A DNA stretch of 21,796 nucleotides. It comes from Legionellaceae bacterium UBA2794 (GTDB lineage Bacteria; Pseudomonadota; Gammaproteobacteria; Legionellales; Legionellaceae). The stretch covers positions 30,444 through 52,239 of the forward strand of contig DEHS01000041.1 in NCBI GenBank assembly GCA_002352055.1, written 5' to 3'. The first letter of the stretch is position 1. Each line of letters starts with the position of its first letter. The notes under the pieces were generated by a model that saw nothing but the letters and a program-made list of their open reading frames with translations, ran no database searches and was not told the DNA's origin. Shown here in pieces: positions 1-7,182 of this stretch. A program made the position numbers and the translations under genes.

Positions 1-2
1 TA

Positions 3-650
3 GTTAAAGTGGAGCAACTTCATAAGAAATTTGATGAACGAATATTGTTAAGGGATGTATCGTTTACTATTGCCCGAAATGATAAATGCGCTATTGTTGG
101 TCCAAACGGTATTGGCAAATCCACATTGTTAAAAATCTTGTTAAAAGAGCTTAATTCTGATCAAGGTTTTTTTGATTGGAGTGATACCGTGAGTATTGGC
201 TATTTTGCTCAGGATTATCGTACTCAATTAGCTCCTGAACAGACGGTGTGGCAATGGATGGAAGATCACATTGCTGCTCCAGCTCAAGAAATAAGAAAAA
301 TTTTAGGACAGGTTTTATTTCGTGGTGCGGATGTTGATAAGAAAATAGGCATGTTAAGTGGTGGTGAATCAGCGCGTCTTATTATGGCTAAGCTGATTCT
401 TGAGAAACATAATGTGTTGATTTTTGACGAGCCAACCAATCATTTGGATCTGGAGTCTATTGATGCATTAATAGAAGCCATACAGGTATTCCCAGGTGCC
501 GTTCTTTTCGTAAGTCATAATCGTTATTTTATTGACAGTATTTCAACGCGCGTTCTGGTGCTGACGGAGCAATATGGAGTGCAAAATTATTTAGGCAATT
601 ATAACGATTATCTGGAGCAGTTTGGCACGGATTATTTAGCAACTGCCTGA
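3..650 (+). CDS. ABC-F family ATPase, C-terminal half (5' truncated by window edge)
   Basis: The reading frame is open from the first bases of the window, so this is the 3' part of a longer gene; the GTG at 9 is probably internal. The visible 215 residues form one complete ABC nucleotide-binding domain: Walker A GPNGIGKST (nt 99-125), signature LSGGE (nt 354-368), Walker B VLIFDEP followed by the D-loop TNHLD, and an H-loop in VSHNRYF. No membrane segment is seen. A soluble ATPase ending soon after the H-loop with a GNYNDYLE tail fits the second half of ABC-F proteins, most like YbiT (about 530 aa, two ATPase domains). ABC-F proteins act on the ribosome during translation rather than in transport. 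The family call is firm; the subfamily (YbiT versus Uup or EttA) is less certain because the linker and first domain are outside the window. Confidence 0.88.
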   Translation, partial: VKVEQLHKKFDERILLRDVSFTIARNDKCAIVGPNGIGKSTLLKILLKELNSDQGFFDWSDTVSIGYFAQDYRTQLAPEQTVWQWMEDHIAAPAQEIRKILGQVLFRGADVDKKIGMLSGGESARLIMAKLILEKHNVLIFDEPTNHLDLESIDALIEAIQVFPGAVLFVSHNRYFIDSISTRVLVLTEQYGVQNYLGNYNDYLEQFGTDYLATA

Positions 651-763
651 TATTTTATAGAGCTTTAGCTTGAAATATACACCGCGACAAGCTATTTATT
701 AGATCCTGTATGTATAACCCAGGGCAAACGCACTTAAACGCGCATCAGTTAATAAATCAAATA

Positions 764-795
764 CCTACGTTCCGCGCTGTATGCGAGGAATCCAG
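764..795 (+). repeat. 32-nt palindromic intergenic repeat, copy A
   Basis: It begins CCTACGTTCCGCG and ends AATCCAG, matching the ends of six other 32-nt copies in the window. Its internal stem is degraded (CCGCG against GCGAGG). It faces copy B (820-851) head to head. Together they occupy most of the 260-bp gap between the ABC-F gene and the beta-lactamase-like gene, which otherwise holds only a possible promoter near its end. Confidence 0.7.
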
Positions 796-819
796 CTCTG
801 ATCTTCGATATAGGATCGT

Positions 820-851
820 CTGGATGCCGTGCATAAAGCCGGCACGTAAGG
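820..851 (-). repeat. 32-nt palindromic intergenic repeat, copy B
   Basis: This is an inverted copy of the family, starting CTGGATGCCGTGC and ending GGCACGTAAGG on the plus strand. The internal palindrome GCCGTGC/GCCGGCAC is imperfect. It lies 24 bp from copy A in opposite orientation, so the pair could also form a larger cruciform or RNA stem. Confidence 0.75.
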
Positions 852-893
852 AAAAAACCTTTTAGTGTGCAAATTTTAGATGCGTTTACTCTA

Positions 894-899
894 TATAAT
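894..899 (+). promoter_or_regulatory. Possible -10 element for the beta-lactamase-like gene
   Basis: A perfect TATAAT lies 11 nt before the ATG at 911. No convincing -35 hexamer is present 16-18 bp upstream. If it is used, transcription would start only a few bases before the start codon and the mRNA would be almost leaderless, which fits the lack of a Shine-Dalgarno sequence there. It may instead be a chance match in AT-rich DNA. Confidence 0.35.
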
Positions 900-910
900 T
901 AAGATACTCT

Positions 911-1987
911 ATGAAAATCAGGGATGTTTTTGTATTAAGTGTTTTTAGTATTACTCTTTTATGGATTAATCCAGCTTCCAGCCAAAATGTAAATCAATTA
1001 GTGCCTCGGATTGTTAAACCTTTCATTACCCAAAATCAGCTGCCCGGAATAGCTATAGCAATTTACTATCAAGAGCAGGATTATTATTTTAATTATGGTT
1101 CTGCTGACATTCAAAAAAAAATACCGATGACAAAAGATACCATTTTTGAATTAGCATCCATCACTAAAATTTTTGTCACAACGTTACTTGCAATGGAAGT
1201 AGAGGAGGGCCGGGTCAAATTGTCAGACTCTGTTGCCCCATACTTACCTCTGTCAACAAATATCAGAGAATTGCCCATCAGCAAGGTAACATTAATGCAG
1301 CTCGCCACTCATACATCAGGTTTCCCTCGCCAAATGGAGCAATTTGGTGTTGATAAGGGTAATGTAAATGATTGGTTTATATCAATTAGAAAATGGCAAC
1401 CAGGCACTCCAATTGGAACCAATTATAAATACTCGAATATAGGATTTGGTTTTTTGGGATGGATATTGGAACAAATTACCGGTCAAAATTTACCTGAGCT
1501 AATCTCCTCAAACATCACTAATCCTTTAGCAATGAATCATACTTTCTTTAAAGTACCAATCAATTTCTCCGATAAAGAAGCTCAAGGTTATAGGCCCAAT
1601 CAAAGAAAGGCCCCCAAATATGTTGCTGCTAACTTTTTAGGTGGTGGTGCACTACGCTCATCATCTGCTGATTTGTTAACTTTTGTAAAAGCCAATCTGG
1701 GGATTAAAGTAAATCAGGTATCTGATAAGTTATTAAAAGCCATGCAGCAGGCACAACAACCTTATTTTAGAGTAAAGCCCGGATTTGTTATGGGTTTAGG
1801 GTGGCAAAGAATGAGGCATGGAAAAGATTTGGTGATTATCAAAAACGGGGGTAATCAAGGCTTTTCTACTTTTATTGGATTTTCGCCTGAAAATAATTTA
1901 GGCGTGGTCATTTTGATTAATCAATCTAAAGCAAAAGCAACATTGTTGGGTAATCGTCTATTAAAAATATTAATAAATGATTTTTGA
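911..1987 (+). CDS. Exported serine hydrolase of the beta-lactamase (class C / penicillin-binding-protein-like) family
   Basis: A 358-residue protein starting with a classical signal peptide (basic MKIR, hydrophobic core, cleavage likely near PASSQ at residue 25), so it acts in the periplasm. The serine acyl-enzyme motifs are in the right order: S83-I-T-K86 (SxxK nucleophile and base), Y174-S-N176 (YxN), and K311-N-G-G in the KTG position. The length and the sequence around YSNIGFGFLG fit class C beta-lactamases and the related EstB/D-alanyl-D-alanine carboxypeptidase group. The KTG threonine is replaced by Asn, which is commoner in esterase or peptidase members than in true AmpC enzymes, so resistance to beta-lactams should not be assumed. 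No ampR-like regulator is adjacent. There is no clear Shine-Dalgarno, but this is the only ATG that includes the signal peptide. Confidence 0.85.
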   Translation: MKIRDVFVLSVFSITLLWINPASSQNVNQLVPRIVKPFITQNQLPGIAIAIYYQEQDYYFNYGSADIQKKIPMTKDTIFELASITKIFVTTLLAMEVEEGRVKLSDSVAPYLPLSTNIRELPISKVTLMQLATHTSGFPRQMEQFGVDKGNVNDWFISIRKWQPGTPIGTNYKYSNIGFGFLGWILEQITGQNLPELISSNITNPLAMNHTFFKVPINFSDKEAQGYRPNQRKAPKYVAANFLGGGALRSSSADLLTFVKANLGIKVNQVSDKLLKAMQQAQQPYFRVKPGFVMGLGWQRMRHGKDLVIIKNGGNQGFSTFIGFSPENNLGVVILINQSKAKATLLGNRLLKILINDF

Positions 1988-2044
1988 TTAAATACGAGTC
2001 TTATCTTAAAAAATTTAAGACTGATTGAGTGTTGACTTGGGCTT

Positions 2045-2072
2045 ATGTGGGGTTCCGCAAGAACCCCTCATG
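2045..2072. terminator. Hairpin between convergent genes
   Basis: A perfect 7-bp GC-rich stem, GGGGTTC (2049-2055) with GAACCCC (2061-2067), and loop CGCAA lie between the stop codons of two convergent genes. Neither side has a good uninterrupted T-run; the plus strand continues TCATGTTTC. It probably serves both genes as a weak or protein-assisted terminator. Confidence 0.5.
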
Positions 2073-2074
2073 TT

Positions 2075-2491
2075 TCAGGATTTTTTCTGATTAACATTTT
2101 TCAATTTATTTTTTTGCTCTTCAGTAAGAAGGCTGTATATTTGATGTCTGCTCATCACCCGACTTTTATAAACGGCACCTTTTAATTTGTTGCGCTGGTT
2201 TATTAATAAATCCAGTTTGGCCTCATCTAATTGATTCGCATGAACGAGAACATCAATTTCCTTATTCAATTCTTTTATTTGATGATAGGTGTTTTTTAAA
2301 GAGTCATGCGTTTGCACTTTGATTGCTTTGATTTTAGTTTGCTGTTCACTACTTAAACTGAGTTGATTGTAACTGTTTTTGCTGGTGCAATGGCATTTTT
2401 TACCATCGGAATTAGTGGGGCAGGCGACTGCTGGTTGGCCTGCTGCCAGAGCGAGACTAAACAGGGGTAACCATAAAAATTTAAGTTTCAT
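2075..2491 (-). CDS. CpxP/Spy-like periplasmic protein with N-terminal Cys cluster
   Basis: A 138-residue protein with a signal peptide (MKLKFLWLPLF.., cleavage probably at AVA before C24). The mature part is almost wholly helical and highly charged, and carries two LTxxQ-type motifs: LSSEQ near residue 47 and LTEEQ near residue 122. These are the hallmark of the CpxP/Spy/CnrX/ZraP family of periplasmic chaperones and envelope-stress or metal sensors. Right after the signal peptide are C24, C33, H34 and C35, which could bind a metal or form disulfides. An AVAC sequence also leaves open a non-canonical lipoprotein signal. AGAGGA lies upstream of the ATG as Shine-Dalgarno. It is transcribed divergently from rpsB and convergently with the beta-lactamase-like gene. 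No partner two-component system is in the window. Confidence 0.75.
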   Translation of the reverse strand: MKLKFLWLPLFSLALAAGQPAVACPTNSDGKKCHCTSKNSYNQLSLSSEQQTKIKAIKVQTHDSLKNTYHQIKELNKEIDVLVHANQLDEAKLDLLINQRNKLKGAVYKSRVMSRHQIYSLLTEEQKNKLKNVNQKKS

Positions 2492-2601
2492 TACAGATCC
2501 TCTTTGTTAAACAGGTTTATTGAAATGGATACGCTTCATCAGATACCCGACCAGTATAGATCAGAAAGTATAAATAAATACAGAGTATTATGTTAATTTG
2601 A

Positions 2602-2630
2602 TTGCCCAAAGAGCTCCATTATGTTATAAA
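2602..2630 (+). promoter_or_regulatory. Promoter of the rpsB operon
   Basis: A -35-like TTGCCC (2602-2607) is followed after exactly 17 bp by TATAAA (2625-2630), with an extended -10 TG one base upstream (2622-2623). Transcription would start near 2637, giving a leader of about 90 nt before the rpsB ATG. Confidence 0.6.
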
Positions 2631-2662
2631 TAACTCGCTTTAAATACACACACGTTTCGACA

Positions 2663-2726
2663 CATACGTTAGGGTCCCTTGTGGGTTTCGTATGGGAGGC
2701 GTGGAGGCTTAACCCTGGAGAAAATT
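2663..2726 (+). promoter_or_regulatory. Structured rpsB leader, probable S2 autoregulatory element
   Basis: The leader contains two interleaved complementary pairs: CATACG (2663-2668) with CGTATG (2689-2694), and AGGGT (2671-2675) with ACCCT (2712-2716). The second arm runs straight into the Shine-Dalgarno TGGAG (2716-2720). The crossing order suggests a pseudoknot-like fold that can mask the ribosome site. Gammaproteobacterial rpsB leaders are known to be conserved structures by which ribosomal protein S2 represses rpsB and tsf; that this one works the same way is inference. Confidence 0.55.
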
Positions 2727-3488
2727 ATGAATGTAAGTATGCGTGAATTGCTCGAAGCGGGCGCTCATTTTGGTCACAGAACCCGGTTCTGGAATCCAAA
2801 AATGGGAGAATATATATTTGGTTCAAGAAATAAAATCCATATTATAAATCTTGAAAAAACAATGCCTATGCTAAACGATGTAGTTAACTACGTCGGTCGT
2901 TTGGCTTCTAATAAGGCTAAAATCCTTTTTGTTGGTACTAAAAGAGCGGCACAAGACAGTATTCGTGAACATGCGAAACGTTGTGGCATGCCTTATGTTG
3001 ATCACCGCTGGTTAGGTGGTATGTTGACCAACTACAAAACAGTCCGACAATCTATATTCCGATTAAAGGAATTAAAAGAAATGAAGGAAAAAGGATTGTT
3101 TAATGACATGATCAAAAAAGAAGCGTTAATGCTTACACGCGAACTTGAAAAATTAGATCGCGGATTAGGCGGTATTGAACACATGGGTGGACTACCGGAT
3201 GCTCTTTTTGTTGTCGATGTTGGTTTTGAACATATTGCTGTAGAAGAAGCTCGTCGTCTGAAAATTCCAGTGATTGGTATTGTTGATACTAATAACAGCC
3301 CAGATAACATTGATTATGTAATCCCTGGTAACGATGATTCAATGAGAGCTGTAGATATTTATGTTCGTTGCATCGCTGATGCCATTTTAGATGGTAAAAA
3401 CAGCAATACAGTGGGTGGGGTATCCTCTGACTCTGAATTTGTAGAAGTTCCTACAAAAGCTAAAGATGAAGAAAAAGCGGGTCAATAA
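2727..3488 (+). CDS. rpsB: 30S ribosomal protein S2
   Basis: A 253-residue protein starting MNVSMRELLEAGAHFGH, the universal S2 N-terminus. The ATG at 2727 is chosen because TGGAG lies 6 nt upstream; a TTG at 2679 would only add leader-encoded residues absent from the family. The S2 core (FVGTKRAA, HRWLGGMLTNYKT, IPVIGIVDTN, IPGNDDS) is intact. S2 binds 16S rRNA at the head-body junction of the small subunit and joins late in assembly. The C-terminus carries a short charged extension beyond the core and the protein is slightly longer than the E. coli homologue (241 aa). It is the first gene of rpsB-tsf-pyrH-frr. Confidence 0.97.
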   Translation: MNVSMRELLEAGAHFGHRTRFWNPKMGEYIFGSRNKIHIINLEKTMPMLNDVVNYVGRLASNKAKILFVGTKRAAQDSIREHAKRCGMPYVDHRWLGGMLTNYKTVRQSIFRLKELKEMKEKGLFNDMIKKEALMLTRELEKLDRGLGGIEHMGGLPDALFVVDVGFEHIAVEEARRLKIPVIGIVDTNNSPDNIDYVIPGNDDSMRAVDIYVRCIADAILDGKNSNTVGGVSSDSEFVEVPTKAKDEEKAGQ

Positions 3489-3501
3489 TTAATTTTTGAA
3501 T

Positions 3502-3536
3502 AAAAGGGGGCGTTACTCTTAACTAGCCCCCTTTTT
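3502..3536 (+). terminator. rpsB-tsf intergenic attenuator/terminator
   Basis: A perfect stem AAAAGGGGGC (3502-3511) with GCCCCCTTTT (3526-3535) and a T-run form a textbook intrinsic terminator just after the rpsB stop. Because tsf follows within 20 nt and has no obvious promoter of its own, it probably works as a partial terminator that sets the S2 to EF-Ts ratio, as is known for this operon in enterobacteria. Confidence 0.85.
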
Positions 3537-3555
3537 GCTATGTGGAGAATTGAAA

Positions 3556-4437
3556 ATGTCGACAATTAGTGCTGGATTAGTGATGCAATTGCGTGAGCGT
3601 ACAGGCGCAGGGATGATGGAATGTAAAAAATTCCTGATAGCAACTAATGGTGATATCGAAGCTGCAATAATGGAAATGCGTAAAGCAGGTCAAGCAAAAG
3701 CAGATAAAAAAGCAGATCGCGTTGCCGCTGAAGGGATGGTTTCTATTGTTCGTTCTGCAGATGAGCGAACTGCAATCATTCTTGAAGTAAATAGCGAAAC
3801 TGATTTTGCTGCTCGTGACGATAATTTTATTAATTTTGCGAATACTGTGGCTGAAGCTGCATTAAACAGTTCAGTAAGTGACGTCACTGCTTTATCTGAA
3901 TTGAAATTATCCAACGGCAACACTGTAGAACAAGCCAGACAGGAATTGTTTGCAAAAATTGGTGAAAATATTAAGTTAAGACGTTTTGAGCGTATCACTT
4001 GTGAAGGTGGTGTCGTTGGTTATTACCTGCACGGTTCGCGTATTGGTGTTATGGTTGCGCTTAAAAATGGTGACGAAGCACTGGCTAAAGACATTGCCAT
4101 GCACATTGCTGCGAGCAAGCCAATTGTAGTAAGTCGTGATCAAGTATCTGCTGAAGCTATTGAAAATGAACGTGAAATTTTCACCGCTCAAGCAAAAGAA
4201 AGTGGAAAGCCCCAAGAAATTATCGACAAAATGATTGAAGGCCGAATTAATAAATTTATTGATGAAGTAAGTTTAATTGGTCAACCTTATGTAAAAAATC
4301 CTGACATTAAAGTAGGACAATTATTAAAAGAGAAAAACGCTGAAGTCGTTTCTTTTGTTCGCTATGTGGTAGGCGAAGGTATTGAGAAGAAAGAAGATAA
4401 CTTTGTTGAAGAAGTGATGGCTCAGGTTCGTACATGA
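3556..4437 (+). CDS. tsf: Translation elongation factor Ts
   Basis: A 293-residue EF-Ts, the guanine nucleotide exchange factor of EF-Tu. It has the N-terminal UBA-like domain (VMQLRERTGAGMMECKKFL) and the EF-Tu-contacting motif TDFAARDDNF at about residues 79-88, which corresponds to the conserved TDFxA(K/R). The start at 3556 (MSTISAGLV) is supported by TGGAG 8 nt upstream and by family N-termini; the frame is open further upstream, but that adds residues encoded by the attenuator tail. It overlaps pyrH by the four bases ATGA, indicating coupled translation. Length is close to the E. coli protein (283 aa). Confidence 0.97.
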   Translation: MSTISAGLVMQLRERTGAGMMECKKFLIATNGDIEAAIMEMRKAGQAKADKKADRVAAEGMVSIVRSADERTAIILEVNSETDFAARDDNFINFANTVAEAALNSSVSDVTALSELKLSNGNTVEQARQELFAKIGENIKLRRFERITCEGGVVGYYLHGSRIGVMVALKNGDEALAKDIAMHIAASKPIVVSRDQVSAEAIENEREIFTAQAKESGKPQEIIDKMIEGRINKFIDEVSLIGQPYVKNPDIKVGQLLKEKNAEVVSFVRYVVGEGIEKKEDNFVEEVMAQVRT

Positions 4438-5177
4438 TGAACGAAATTCACCCCAAATTAAAATATAAACGTATTTTACTGAAATTTAGTGGTGAAGCTC
4501 TGATGGGCAATTCCCAATTTGGCATTGACCCCTCTGTACTTGATACGCTAGCGCGAGATGTAGCAGAATTAATACAGATGGGTGTTCAAGTAGGTATTGT
4601 CATTGGTGGTGGCAATTTATTTCGTGGAAAAGCATTGTCTCAAGCGGGACTAGGTCGTGTAACTGGCGACCATATGGGCATGTTAGCTACGGTGATGAAT
4701 GCTTTAGCAATGAGAGACGCGTTGGAGCGTATTGATTTACCAGCGCGTATCATGTCAGCCATTCCTATGTTAGGAGTGGTTGATTCGTACCATCGTCGCA
4801 AAGCCATAACCCATTTACGAAATGGCCAAGTGGTCATTTTTGCCGCTGGAACGGGAAATCCTTTCTTCACCACAGATACAGCCGCATGCTTGAGAGCGAT
4901 TGAAGTTGATGCAGATATTGTTTTAAAAGCAACAAAAGTTGATGGTGTGTACTCTGCAGACCCCGTAAAAAATCCAGATGCTGTTCGTTATGATTTTTTA
5001 ACATATAAAGAAGTATTAACCAAAGGTTTAGAGGTAATGGACTCTACCGCAATTTGCTTATGTCAGGATCAGAATATGCCATTACAAGTTTTCGCCATGG
5101 CAACTCCTGGAGCATTAAAGAAAATTGTCGTTGGAGAGCGAGTAGGTACTATAGTTGGAGCTAAAGATGATCAATGA
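4434..5177 (+). CDS. pyrH: UMP kinase
   Basis: A 247-residue bacterial UMP kinase of the amino-acid-kinase fold, which phosphorylates UMP to UDP with ATP in pyrimidine nucleotide synthesis. Visible motifs are KFSGEALMG near the N-terminus (phosphate-binding loop), VIGGGNLFRG, DHMGMLATVMNA, GTGNPFFTTDTAA and LKATKVDGVYSADP, all diagnostic of PyrH and not of the eukaryotic-type UMP/CMP kinases. The start is ATG 4434 inside the tsf stop, with an adjacent ATG at 4437 as an alternative; AGG about 8 nt upstream serves either. Its 3' end overlaps frr by 11 nt. Bacterial PyrH is usually a hexamer activated by GTP and inhibited by UTP (family knowledge). Confidence 0.97.
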   Translation: MMNEIHPKLKYKRILLKFSGEALMGNSQFGIDPSVLDTLARDVAELIQMGVQVGIVIGGGNLFRGKALSQAGLGRVTGDHMGMLATVMNALAMRDALERIDLPARIMSAIPMLGVVDSYHRRKAITHLRNGQVVIFAAGTGNPFFTTDTAACLRAIEVDADIVLKATKVDGVYSADPVKNPDAVRYDFLTYKEVLTKGLEVMDSTAICLCQDQNMPLQVFAMATPGALKKIVVGERVGTIVGAKDDQ

Positions 5178-5724
5178 TATTAAACAAGATTCAGAAAGGC
5201 GAATGAAAAAAACGGTTGAATCGTTAGGTGTAGATATGACCAAAATTCGAACTGGAAGAGCAAACGCCGGTTTATTGGATCATGTGCAAGTTGATTATTA
5301 CGGAAATCTGACACCGCTTAGCCAAGTAGCTAATATTAGCGCAAGCGACTCGCGTACTATTACAGTTACTCCATGGGAAAAAGCCATGGTGGCAGCGGTA
5401 GAAAAAGCAATTTTAAACGCAAATCTTGGTTTAAATCCTTCAACAGCTGGAAGTGCCATTCGTGTTCCCATGCCTCCTTTAACTGAAGAGCGAAGAAAAG
5501 AGCTTATTAAAGTAGTCCGCCATGAAGGAGAACAGGCACGTGTATCAATTCGAAATATAAGAAGAGATGCCAATGGCCAACTCAAAGATTTGGTTAAGGA
5601 TAAATCTATTTCTGAAGATGATGAACGTCGCGCAGGAGAGGTGATACAAAAGCTTACTGATAAATATATTGCTGAAGTTGACGCAGTCCTGGTTGCGAAA
5701 GAAAAAGATTTAATGGAAATTTAG
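5167..5724 (+). CDS. frr: Ribosome recycling factor
   Basis: A 185-residue protein, exactly the usual family length, starting MINDIKQDSERRMKKTVE. It carries the RRF signatures KIRTGRANAGLLD, DSRTITVTPWEKAM, LGLNPSTAGS IRVPMPPLTEERRKEL and VRHEGEQARVSIRNIRRDAN. Together with EF-G it splits the post-termination ribosome. The start at 5167 has GGAG 6-7 nt upstream within the pyrH end; an in-frame start at 5155 is rejected because it adds four residues absent from the family. It is the last gene of the translation block. The next gene, 375 bp on, is unrelated. Confidence 0.97.
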   Translation: MINDIKQDSERRMKKTVESLGVDMTKIRTGRANAGLLDHVQVDYYGNLTPLSQVANISASDSRTITVTPWEKAMVAAVEKAILNANLGLNPSTAGSAIRVPMPPLTEERRKELIKVVRHEGEQARVSIRNIRRDANGQLKDLVKDKSISEDDERRAGEVIQKLTDKYIAEVDAVLVAKEKDLMEI

Positions 5725-5861
5725 AGTTCTTGAGTAACCTAACTAATCAACAGTTCAGATAGGGGTTTAAGCAAGTAGACTAAAGATACTTGAGTTAATC
5801 AGAGTCTAAGATACCTTATAGTTACCCAAGCTTAGATCTATTGATAGTTTTATCCCTTGCC

Positions 5862-5893
5862 CCTACGTGCCGCGCTTTATGCGCGGCATCCAG
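5862..5893 (+). repeat. 32-nt palindromic intergenic repeat, copy C
   Basis: A near-perfect palindrome: TGCCGCGC (5869-5876 region), a short TTTA loop, then GCGCGGCA, flanked by CCTACG and TCCAG. It is the best-paired GC-rich member of the family. It lies 137 bp after frr and could contribute to 3'-end stability or termination of the rpsB operon mRNA, but no T-run follows. Confidence 0.8.
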
Positions 5894-5962
5894 AAGAATA
5901 CTCAAACAAATCAAGTCTAATTGACCAAATTGAGATATTTCATAAATTACAAAAACACTCGA

Positions 5963-5983
5963 CTCTTCAATAAGAGCTTTTTT
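5963..5983 (+). terminator. Weak intrinsic terminator candidate after frr
   Basis: CTCTT (5963-5967), loop CAAT, AAGAG (5972-5976), then C and six T. The stem is only 5 bp and AT-rich, so it is a weak candidate. It is the only T-tailed hairpin seen between frr and the next gene. Confidence 0.4.
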
Positions 5984-6099
5984 ATTCTTATGGCTATAAA
6001 AAGCACATATGCCTTTAATTTTATTAATGTGTGCAAAATTAATAGCAATGAATTAAAATCAGAGTTTAGTTAAATAATACGAAATGATATGAGGGTAAT

Positions 6100-7026
6100 A
6101 TGTCATTAGAAATCATTATTTTAGGATTACCCCAATCGGGCAAAACACAACTATGCAATGTTCTTTGTGGAATACCTTTTCAAGAAAAATACTCCAGAAC
6201 CCAACAATCAAGAGAGTTAAAAATCTCTTCTGATATAAATATTACTGACGTAAGTTATTCAACTTTTAATCATTTTCATACCTTTGATTTTAATATATTA
6301 AAAGGTAAAGATGTGATTCTGTATTGTGTTGATCTTTCGCTTAAAGAGTTAAATCTGATAAAAATACAATGTGATATTGCACTCTTTAGAACCCATGCTC
6401 CCAATACAAGGATTGTTCTAGTTGGAACAAAGCAAGACCTATGCTCCAGAAACGATCAATTTCTCCAAATTAATGTGCCAGTTGCAAACGCGCTGAGATT
6501 TTCAAAAGAATATCAAAGTAGGTTCGAGACCTCAGCAAAAAAAGATCGGAATCTATATCAGTTGCTCTTTTCACTTAATAAATTTATATCTCCACATGCT
6601 AATACAGACCAGCTTTATTATTTTAAAAACATATATTCTTGTTTATGGAATCATGATTCTCTCGACACATCTATCAAAAATGTATTAAATGATTATTGTA
6701 AATGCTCTAATAATAATTATGGTGGTTTTTTCTCATCTTCTTTGTCTTTTTTGAAATTAGCAGTTACTGGGCATTGGAATCGACATCATCTGGACACTGT
6801 GAAACAGGTCCTTAGTAATCCGAAAAACCAATCTCCCGACGATTATTTAATCGATTTAAAATCTAAATTAATTAATAACAAGCAATTAATAAATCCCAAT
6901 GGAAGTCTGGCAAAAAGAATTAAATTTATACAGCAAAAACTAGGGGATGCTTATGCAAATATAATTGATATTGATGAAATTAATGATGAAATTAAACGAA
7001 CTCAGAAACAATTCTTAATAATATAA
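6100..7026 (+). CDS. Divergent Ras/Rab-like small-GTPase-fold protein, candidate Dot/Icm effector
   Basis: A 308-residue protein. The first 170 residues follow a small-GTPase plan: P-loop G9LPQSGK15T16 (G1), T110-K-Q-D113 in LVGTKQDL (G4, guanine specificity) and T144-S-A-K147 (G5). The expected G3 DxxG of switch II is missing: the equivalent stretch reads HTFDFNILKGKDVILYCVDL, so the Gly and the catalytic Gln that follows are absent and the segment is shortened. Residues 170-308 match no domain I recognise. The C-terminus has acidic residues at -12, -13, -16 and -17 and Leu/Phe at -3/-4, as in the E-block signal of Dot/Icm substrates. GAGGG before the ATG is a good Shine-Dalgarno. It has no signal peptide or membrane segment. 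A nucleotide-binding but hydrolysis-deficient host-mimicking GTPase is the inferred role; a housekeeping function cannot be excluded. Confidence 0.7.
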   Translation: MSLEIIILGLPQSGKTQLCNVLCGIPFQEKYSRTQQSRELKISSDINITDVSYSTFNHFHTFDFNILKGKDVILYCVDLSLKELNLIKIQCDIALFRTHAPNTRIVLVGTKQDLCSRNDQFLQINVPVANALRFSKEYQSRFETSAKKDRNLYQLLFSLNKFISPHANTDQLYYFKNIYSCLWNHDSLDTSIKNVLNDYCKCSNNNYGGFFSSSLSFLKLAVTGHWNRHHLDTVKQVLSNPKNQSPDDYLIDLKSKLINNKQLINPNGSLAKRIKFIQQKLGDAYANIIDIDEINDEIKRTQKQFLII

Positions 7027-7176
7027 AGAATAATGCACCTGGATTTATAAAGATTAAATGGAATGTTCACGATCAAATAAGCGGGATAATTTAATTCATA
7101 GAATGTTTATACGATTTTGTTTTGAGTTTTTTATCCAGATGCTTACGGAACTGCTGTAAATTTTTATAAAATACTG

Positions 7177-7182
7177 TATAAT
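7177..7182 (+). promoter_or_regulatory. -10 element of the fusA2 promoter
   Basis: A perfect TATAAT lies 42 nt before the ATG. The -35 region is poor (CTGTAA at 7154-7159, 17-bp spacing). TG lies directly next to the hexamer, one base closer than a true extended -10. It is the only plausible promoter in the 198-bp gap. Confidence 0.5.

Larger units (their letters stand above)
5725..6099. other. Intergenic region between frr and the GTPase-like gene
   Basis: A 375-bp AT-rich gap. I see only repeat copy C (5862-5893), a weak terminator-like hairpin at 5963-5983, and the GAGGG Shine-Dalgarno before the next ATG. No ORF of note, tRNA or PmrA-type box is recognised in it. Confidence 0.6.

Noticed and set aside
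2679..2726. Upstream TTG start for rpsB
   Set aside because: It adds 16 residues not found in S2 proteins, and the ATG at 2727 has its own TGGAG and gives the conserved N-terminus.
3690..5585. Open frames on the minus strand inside tsf, pyrH and frr
   Set aside because: They lie antisense to strongly conserved genes, have no ribosome sites and give low-complexity or family-less proteins.
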